Shown here piece by piece: positions 57,933 to 64,000 of a stretch of DNA of 64,000 nucleotides. The DNA is taken from positions 24,006,001 to 24,070,000 of the forward strand of contig CM049405.1 of assembly GCA_026929865.2 (NCBI GenBank). The letters are read 5' to 3'. This stretch comes from Hyperoplus lanceolatus (Eukaryota; Chordata; Actinopteri; Uranoscopiformes; Ammodytidae). Numbering within the stretch: position 1 is the stretch's first letter; each line of letters begins with the position of its first letter. The notes beneath the pieces were generated by a model that was given only the letters and a program-made list of their open reading frames with translations, made no database searches and was not told the origin of the DNA. Made by a program: the position numbers and the translations under genes.

Positions 57933-60813
57933 GAGGAGACGGGGTAATCTCAGACACTTTTTGCATTTGCTCCCCTCTAAGCGAGCTAAAATGATTCATC
58001 ACTCAAATGCACACTTTTCCCATTAATTCAGGATGTTTCATAGAAATGGGCATTAGCAGAATTTATTCAAGACAAAGGGCAGTGAAAATATGATTGTTTA
58101 AAAAAAGTTGTCATGTGTCTCACTTTTTTTTTTTTTATTTATTATTATTCTTCCGGACAATTACACATAATACATCATTTTCACATTGCATATTCATACA
58201 TATTACTTTGTGTTATCGTCCGAAGGGTAGCAGGAGAAGCCAAAGGCTTATCGAGTCCCGCCCCCACTGCCATAAGATTCAGATACACAGATACACAGCT
58301 ACTACAGTTAGAACACATTTTTTTTTTCTTTTTTTTTAAGAAGATTCATTCTAATACACAAATAATTTTAGGTCTCTATTTTCCTCTCTCCCTGTGACAA
58401 TGCAGATATGGCCTTGTCCATTTCTTCTCTAGTAGCCTAAACACCTCTGCAAAAGTATTCAAAACAGTCAGTGTGTCTGCTGACCTTGGCTACAGTCCCA
58501 TAACATGCAGTGTATTTACAAATTCTTCAGTCAGAGAAAGTCTTCCAATTTTAACTCGGGTGTTCTGAACACACAGCTGATAATTAACATGTATCTTTCA
58601 TTTAAATTTCAATAGTCACACATTCCATTAGGTTATCAATAGCAGAGCACATTGTATTTACAATTTCAAACCTTATATTATGACACAAACCAGTTTAAAT
58701 CCCTTTAATTCAAAGACCATGCCAACTTTAATTCAAATTGTCCATGCTTTAATGTCATTTGGGTCTGATAATCTAGGTTCCTCGTAAAGATTAGCTAATA
58801 ACTCCAGACTTTCATGATAATTTATCCCATCAGGTATGTTGCTCATTCTTGCTGCTTGGGTTGATCAGGTCCTCATCCCTCCGAATTGAACCAGATCCTC
58901 CTCCGTTCTGATTTGCACAATTTTAGCTTCTTCGGGTGTAGCTCCATTCATTTTGATGAAGATTCTTCCATCTCTTGTCCATGTTTGTTGGACCCGTCCA
59001 CATTTTTTTAACCCTCTGGCTTGGTAGGCCAGATTAGCATTTCTCTTGGTTAAGTTTTCACTCATTCCAATTTGTTCGCCTTTAAGCTTCTTGCCTTGAC
59101 TGAGCAAATTTATCTTATGCTTTCTACTCACAAATTTCAGAATAACAGCACGCTTTTTGGCAATTTTCCCTTCGGGAGAAGAAAACAAGACTCCACGTTC
59201 TCCAGATCCAGACTAATGCCTTTGCTTCTCAGGAACCTTTCAACCTGGTTATCCACCGACACATTCCTTGTATCGCCCTCTTCTTCTCCACTCACGGCCA
59301 CATACGACCTTGGTTTAATGTCCAAACCGTTATTATCACATCTCTGTTTTTTGCTTGTTGATCTTGGTCATCAATTTTATCTCCAAGCTCTTTCAAGAGC
59401 TGACTTTCTTCACATTCACGGCTGAAGTCCTTCAATTCGATCGACATTGGCTTCAGACCGCTGCAATTTTTTCTTTAATTTTTGCATCAAAACGCCCAAC
59501 CATTCGTCCATAATCCCAGCCAGCTCAGCTTTCAGCGTGCTCGCTCCGTCTCCCTCTCACTTTTCATTTCTCTCATCAAGTCTGCCAACTGTTTTTTCAA
59601 TTCTTCCGCAAATCTTTGTCTTCCTCCTTTCCCTTATCAATGTTTTTTCCTTTTTGGACACTCCAAAGATTTTCAGAGATTTTTAAGGCTGTGAATCTGA
59701 GTTCTCCGCTGCTCACGGTAAATAGCTCTGCTACCTCTGCTCTACCCCAGCTGTGGGGTAAACTGAGACAGACCAGAAAAATCAAGGGGGTAAACTGAAC
59801 CACTTGCTTTTTCCACTCTGAAACTACCGTAAAAACACAAATTGTAACATTTAGAATCCTGACAGCTAGCTTGAAAACCAACTAGTAACTGACCCCATAA
59901 CAGAATCATGGGGTTTGGTCAATTAAGCAAAACATTTTTCTAAACACTTGAAAGTAACTCTGATCAAATACAACATATAATTCATATTCAGTAATTAACA
60001 TTCAAATGACAGATGGAACCAGTTAGATTAAAACAGTCTGGGGGTCAGAACACAGGACCCTTAGAGCCAGCTTGTGTCTGGGGGTCAGAGCAAAGGACAA
60101 TCAGAACCAGAACAGTCTGGGACTCAGAACAGGACTACACCCAGCTGTCATTTTCCATATTTTGAGTCTTTTTTTCTGCATTTGTTTTATTGGGGTCATT
60201 CATTGAATAAAAACATATTTCTTCGTGTCTATTGATGTTAAAGGTCACTCTCCTGTCCCCCACATACACACGTGCCAAACAATGCCCTTGCTGACACCCC
60301 TTCAACCATCCAACCCCACCTCCAGCCCACATTGTCTTTTGTCTTTTCAAACTAGTGTCCTTGCTACCTCAAATATAATGGATTCATTAAAAGAGGGCAC
60401 AGACACTGTCTCACTTTACCCCACAGCATTTGTCTCACTTTATCCCACTGCCACAATTTGAGAAAAAACTACCTCTCTCAGCAATTCAGGCTAATCTTCA
60501 GTTATCATCACATGGTTTCATATGTTGGTAGTTCATCAACATGTGTGATAGAAGTTTTTCTACCTGAATCAATTTGATTAGGCACAACAATCGATTAAGT
60601 TGACAGCAAGAAAATGTACTTTTACATGCAAAAAATACATTTTTGTGAAAAAAACATGCTTACAACATCACCATGAGGTCCTCTCTTTCATGGCCAAGGT
60701 GAAATGAGCGGGGCTTGAAAACATATATCTCACATGACCAAAAATGTGTTCCGTGTCCTAGATACAGGGGGTGTCTCAAATTACCCGATGCCTCACATTC
60801 CCCCATCCTCCCC
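57933..60813. mobile_element. Second pogo-like element, 2.9 kb, with LINE inserted
   Basis: TA-flanked ends TAGAGGAGACGGGGTAATCT (left) and, inverted, TAGGGGAGGATGGGGGAATG (right) resemble the ends of the element at 42262-43511. Repeats of the GTCTCACTTTACCCCAC type occur near 59.75 and 60.4 kb. No transposase is recognised. The middle is occupied by a LINE. Confidence 0.55.
58124..59745 (-). mobile_element. ORF1-bearing LINE insertion lacking ORF2
   Basis: It has an A-rich 3' tail (T run at 58126-58138) and 3' UTR text GGGACTCGATAAGCCTTTGG and CTTCTCCTGCTACCCTTCGG. Further up is an ORF1 in pieces: a Lys/Glu-rich coiled-coil-like part (about 59650-59400), VDNQVERFLRSKGISLDLEN (59325-59137 frame), then KHKINLLSQGKKLKG and GRVQQTWTRDGRIFIKMNG (59188-58865), an L1-type RNA-binding region. 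Frameshifts break it. There is no ORF2 between ORF1 and the 3' UTR. Confidence 0.7.
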
Positions 60814-62059
60814 TATATGTGCTATTTGATCTGATTTTTAAAGTTGGGAGTTTGTAATTGAGATTTTTACCTAAGAATATTTAAGTAAAGTATATATATG
60901 CAAAATGTACTTTAGTACAGTAATAACGTACATGGACTTTGTTATTTTCGACCACTGCGTGACAGTTTTTATCGTTTATGTCGCTTTGTGACTGGATGCG
61001 CTTTTGCTTTTACCGATTGGACTTTGAACAATCGTAACATTTAAATGGGATTATTTTATGATTGGAACGCAATATGGTTCTGACCTTGTAGACATAGTAA
61101 CACAAGGTCTTTAAATGCTATCATTTTACTACAATATACATGAACCATTGGTTTCATAAGGGGCAGAAAGTGGGAAATCCTTCTAGTGCCCAGCCACAAG
61201 GGGTGCGTGGGCTTCAAAGGCCAAGAACCTAACTCAACTAAACTTTTTTTGGAACGAAAATATTCACTATAACTTATTATAAAAAAAGTCAGTAAAATAT
61301 GTTCTATTTGATCTTGAAAACCTTAAAATAGTATGATTTTTTCTTCTTCATAGCCTTTGCGTGCATTGTCAACAAGTTAACCAAAAAAGCTTTCTATCGC
61401 TACATGTATTGTGCATCTGGTGCACATTGCTTTATGTGTCTAAAATATATTTTTGACTTCAAATTATACTATTAAGACAGCTAGTGTTTGAGGTAAAGCT
61501 TGTATCAATGGTTAAATGTCGTTTTCATGTTAGACTTTCATGTACAGTGGTTTTCTGTGATCTTAATGATTATTAAGATTGTCTCTCTCCAAATCCATGT
61601 ATGTGTTTATGTACACATACTTTGATACCGATAAATATTAAGCAAAGGGGGACTGATAAGGGCACAAGTGTTATCATCATTTGAGTAGGCCTAATTCCAC
61701 TATTCTTGCATATTCAAACATCCTAATATTCTCATTAGTAAAACGGTTTCATCAAATAAGGCATACAAGTACAACAAGGACAATAGTTTAGAAATATCCT
61801 TACGTTTATTGAGTTGCATACTCAAATTTATATTCAAATAATAATTATTTCCACCACATAGACAACTCAAGTTGGTAGTTTTTCCATAAAAATACATTAT
61901 TTCAGAAGGCACATTGTGATGCATAGAAAAACACATAACTTTTTGTGAACTATATTTTGTGTCAATAAATACTCAAGAAAATGCAAGCTTTCATCAGAAA
62001 GTAAATCAGACTAAAAGTAAATCAATAGAACATCAATGACTTATTGACAAATATGACTC
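60814..62059. other. Gene-free stretch
   Basis: An AGTACTTTACTT-type fragment lies at about 60880-60960. Nothing else recognised. Confidence 0.45.
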
Positions 62060-63017
62060 TTTATTTTTTTTAAATGATGCCTTGTCACATTTACACAATA
62101 CAGAGGAAAAATAAATTACTTTCAAAGTGTTAATATGTATCATAAATATACTGGGATGATTTGCTGTACATCCCTGTTTCTTCAGTTTAGACAGACATGT
62201 AGCACCACTAGCTGAAGCCTTCAAAATGCAAAACAAATGCATTTCATTAGTGTTAAAATGTGATGAGCTCTGTCCTCTTTTTAAAGACCATTCCATATAT
62301 TTATCTACTATCATTAATGAGGTATAGAATAACTAAGAGGTACTGACTGCGCCAAGAACACAAAACAGAACATTGCATAATTGCACCTTTTAGCAAAGCT
62401 GGTCTGTAATAACCACTGATTTTATCTGCTTCTCCAGAATAAAAGGTAAGGATAGAAAAATATATAAAACATTTCTACCATAGGAGCATTATTCTTTCAG
62501 TGGGTTTGACAACTGTCAGATGTGCACACAGTTCTCCTCGAAGGGTGAGGCACAATTCATACTATGTGTATTCAGTTGTTTATCACTCTGTGTATACAGT
62601 ATGGTTAATCCAACAGCATTACATATTCAGTTTGAACCATTCGTAATACATTTAAAAAGGATACATGTAAATGCATTGATCGAGAAACATGGACACAACA
62701 CACTTTCTGACAGAATGCAGACTAAAGTTGTTTTCAATAATTATACATTAATACATTAAGAGAGGGAGGGCCTCATATCATAATATAACTGTGTAGTTTG
62801 TTAGTCACTGGCCCCACTGGGAAGGTGTTAGGGCATCCATGTTATTGCAGTTTTTGGTTTGCAAAAAGTTGACAAGAACAGGAGCTGTAGTGCACACCTC
62901 TGGGCTCCAGAGCGCAGTGTGCTTTCACAGTTGAGTCAGCCTGCCCTGCTATCGTCAGTAGTGTGGTGGCCCTGGTTGTTCATATAGCTAGTCCAAAGTC
63001 TGGGATTTTGCAGAATC
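62060..63017 (-). other. Probable 3' UTR of the unrecognised terminal exon
   Basis: About 1 kb of AT-rich, non-repetitive sequence follows the stop codon and ends near a minus-strand AATAAA at 62065-62060. No other gene or mobile element is visible. Confidence 0.35.
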
Positions 63018-63205
63018 TCACAGCTTTGTGTTCCTGTCTTTAGACTTCTCTTGGCTGAAGGCGATCTCCTCCACGGTGAAGGCGCTGTTATCCACACCAA
63101 AGACCTTCTCTTTTGGTTCCGGTTCATCCTCACTAGATTCCAGGGCTGGAGCCTCACTGTCTTCCTTAGCTGAACCACAGCCAAACTTTTTATACATCCG
63201 GTAGC
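63018..63205 (-). CDS. Terminal coding exon of an unrecognised gene (cytoplasmic-tail-like)
   Basis: The acceptor reads TCCCTCTGCAG|GCTACC on the minus strand, and an open frame of 61 residues runs to TGA at 63020-63018. It starts YRMYKKFGCG and continues with an acidic, Glu/Ser-rich stretch, then VFGVDNSAFTVEEIAFSQ and a basic end. The basic YRMYKKFGC start followed by a polar tail resembles the cytoplasmic end of a membrane protein, but this is only an impression. Upstream exons are outside the window. Complex, low-repeat sequence downstream (62.0-63.0 kb) fits a 3' UTR, with an AATAAA at 62065-62060. In mammals RALB is next to INHBB on this side, but this tail is not the CAAX end of RALB. 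Confidence 0.6.
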
Positions 63206-63736
63206 CTGCAGAGGGACACAAAAAACATGGTATGAGGAACTACTAATCAGTTATCTTGATATGTATCTTTTAAAACAGCATTTAAATGAATTGCTTCATG
63301 GGAGAAGGCATTTTCCATGGGCATCACTATAGGTTTGTTTCGTTCTATTGGCTTTTGTTTGGGGAAAACCAAGTGCCAGTGTTCAAATCTTTATTTCCTT
63401 TTTACAACATATTAGTGTCTTTTGGATTCAACCTTTTTTATTTTATACGTTTATTTATAAAATGAGTAATTATAAATTATTATTAAAGCCCTGGTCTTGA
63501 TGCATTTTTTGCATGTTTCGCAGAAGAAAATATATCATGAATCAGACAGTTAACAAAATATGAACAAATCCTTCTGTAATAACCTTCAGAATAGGGCTAA
63601 GAATGATTTGTTGATGTATGATCTTTTGAAGTTGAGATCTTTGGTTCACAGTATTGAAAAAAGCGTTTAAGATGGTTGTATAGGAAAAATATACAGACAC
63701 AAACAGACAACGTTTGTACCTAAATATATATTTTTG
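63206..63736. other. Intron or flank upstream of the terminal exon
   Basis: AT-rich, with no coding frame supported. Confidence 0.45.
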
Positions 63737-63975
63737 TTCAAAATCAGTGAATATTTCCTTACTTTCCTCTACCTGTCTGTACTGTGTATTCGCTGTAAAC
63801 AAATACAGTGTTAATACACAGCCTAGGCTCTGTAAACAGGCATGTTGCTACGGTGGGTCCCTTTGTTTACAGTACATGCCCTTTATTTACATACCAGTTT
63901 ACAGAGTCTAGGCTGTGTATTAACGCAGTATGAAGAGTTGGCGGATCGCGAGGAGATATTCACTGATTTTGACTA
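63737..63975. mobile_element. MITE family B, complete palindromic copy
   Basis: Arms TTCAAAATCAGTGAATATTT (63737-63758) and the inverse at 63954-63975, plus inner arms GTTAATACACAGCCTAGGCT (63809-63838) and the inverse at 63897-63925. It has no coding capacity. Fragments occur at 10709 and 21469. Confidence 0.8.
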
Positions 63976-64000
63976 AAGGCGAATTTTGATAACAAGAATC

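Noticed and set aside
63018..63205. Terminal exon as ralb, expected by mammalian synteny
   Set aside because: The tail lacks the CAAX ending and the Ras-type sequence.

Overview
The window looks like a piece of a teleost (ray-finned fish) genome. The evidence is vertebrate genes split by GT-AG introns, many long (CA)n and (GATA)n microsatellites, and many fish-type mobile elements (Tc1-like, hAT-like, pogo/Tigger-like, LINE and tRNA-derived SINE remnants). No bacterial, organellar or viral gene was seen.

Layout. From 1 to about 26.5 kb I see no protein-coding gene. It holds interspersed repeats, microsatellites, two LINE reverse-transcriptase remnants (about 11.9-13.0 kb and 21.6-22.5 kb), a 0.6 kb hAT-like element with target-site duplication, and a diverged duplicate pair (4.5-5.2 kb and 15.8-16.35 kb). 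From about 26.5 to 36 kb lies inhbb on the minus strand, encoding the activin/inhibin beta-B precursor: coding exon 1 at 35178-34773, one intron of 5.8 kb, coding exon 2 at 28949-28141. The joined frame gives 404 residues with a 116-residue mature cystine-knot peptide. In mammals INHBB lies between RALB and GLI2. If that order holds here, the gene-free left flank faces the GLI2 side, which would fit a regulatory desert, but no gli2 or ralb exon is visible.

From 36.5 to 45.6 kb there is a mobile-element cluster. A (GATA)n tract carries a deleted Tc1-like element and a LINE 3' end. A 2.0 kb hAT-like element contains a second hAT element that itself contains a SINE, with target-site duplications readable at the two outer levels. 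A pogo/Tigger remnant, a frameshifted Tc1 transposase tail and an inverted-repeat element follow.

From 45.86 to 51.61 kb, on the minus strand, I assembled a seven-exon gene for a 457-residue kelch-repeat protein that stays in frame through all six junctions. It has two odd introns: one with an apparent GC donor, and one whose acceptor sits directly against a 153-bp (TG)n tract. Upstream (52-57 kb) are a dispersed repeat copy, a short signal-peptide-like open frame, a possible 5' non-coding exon donor and a broken transposon-associated frame. From 57.4 to 60.8 kb a second pogo-like element holds an inserted LINE with ORF1 remnants but no ORF2. At 63.02-63.2 kb is the last coding exon of an unrecognised minus-strand gene, and the window ends in an inverted-repeat MITE.

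The genes do not form an operon or a shared pathway. The most notable points are the complete inhbb locus, the kelch gene with its splice-site oddities, the three-level transposon nest and the repeatedly hit GATA tract.
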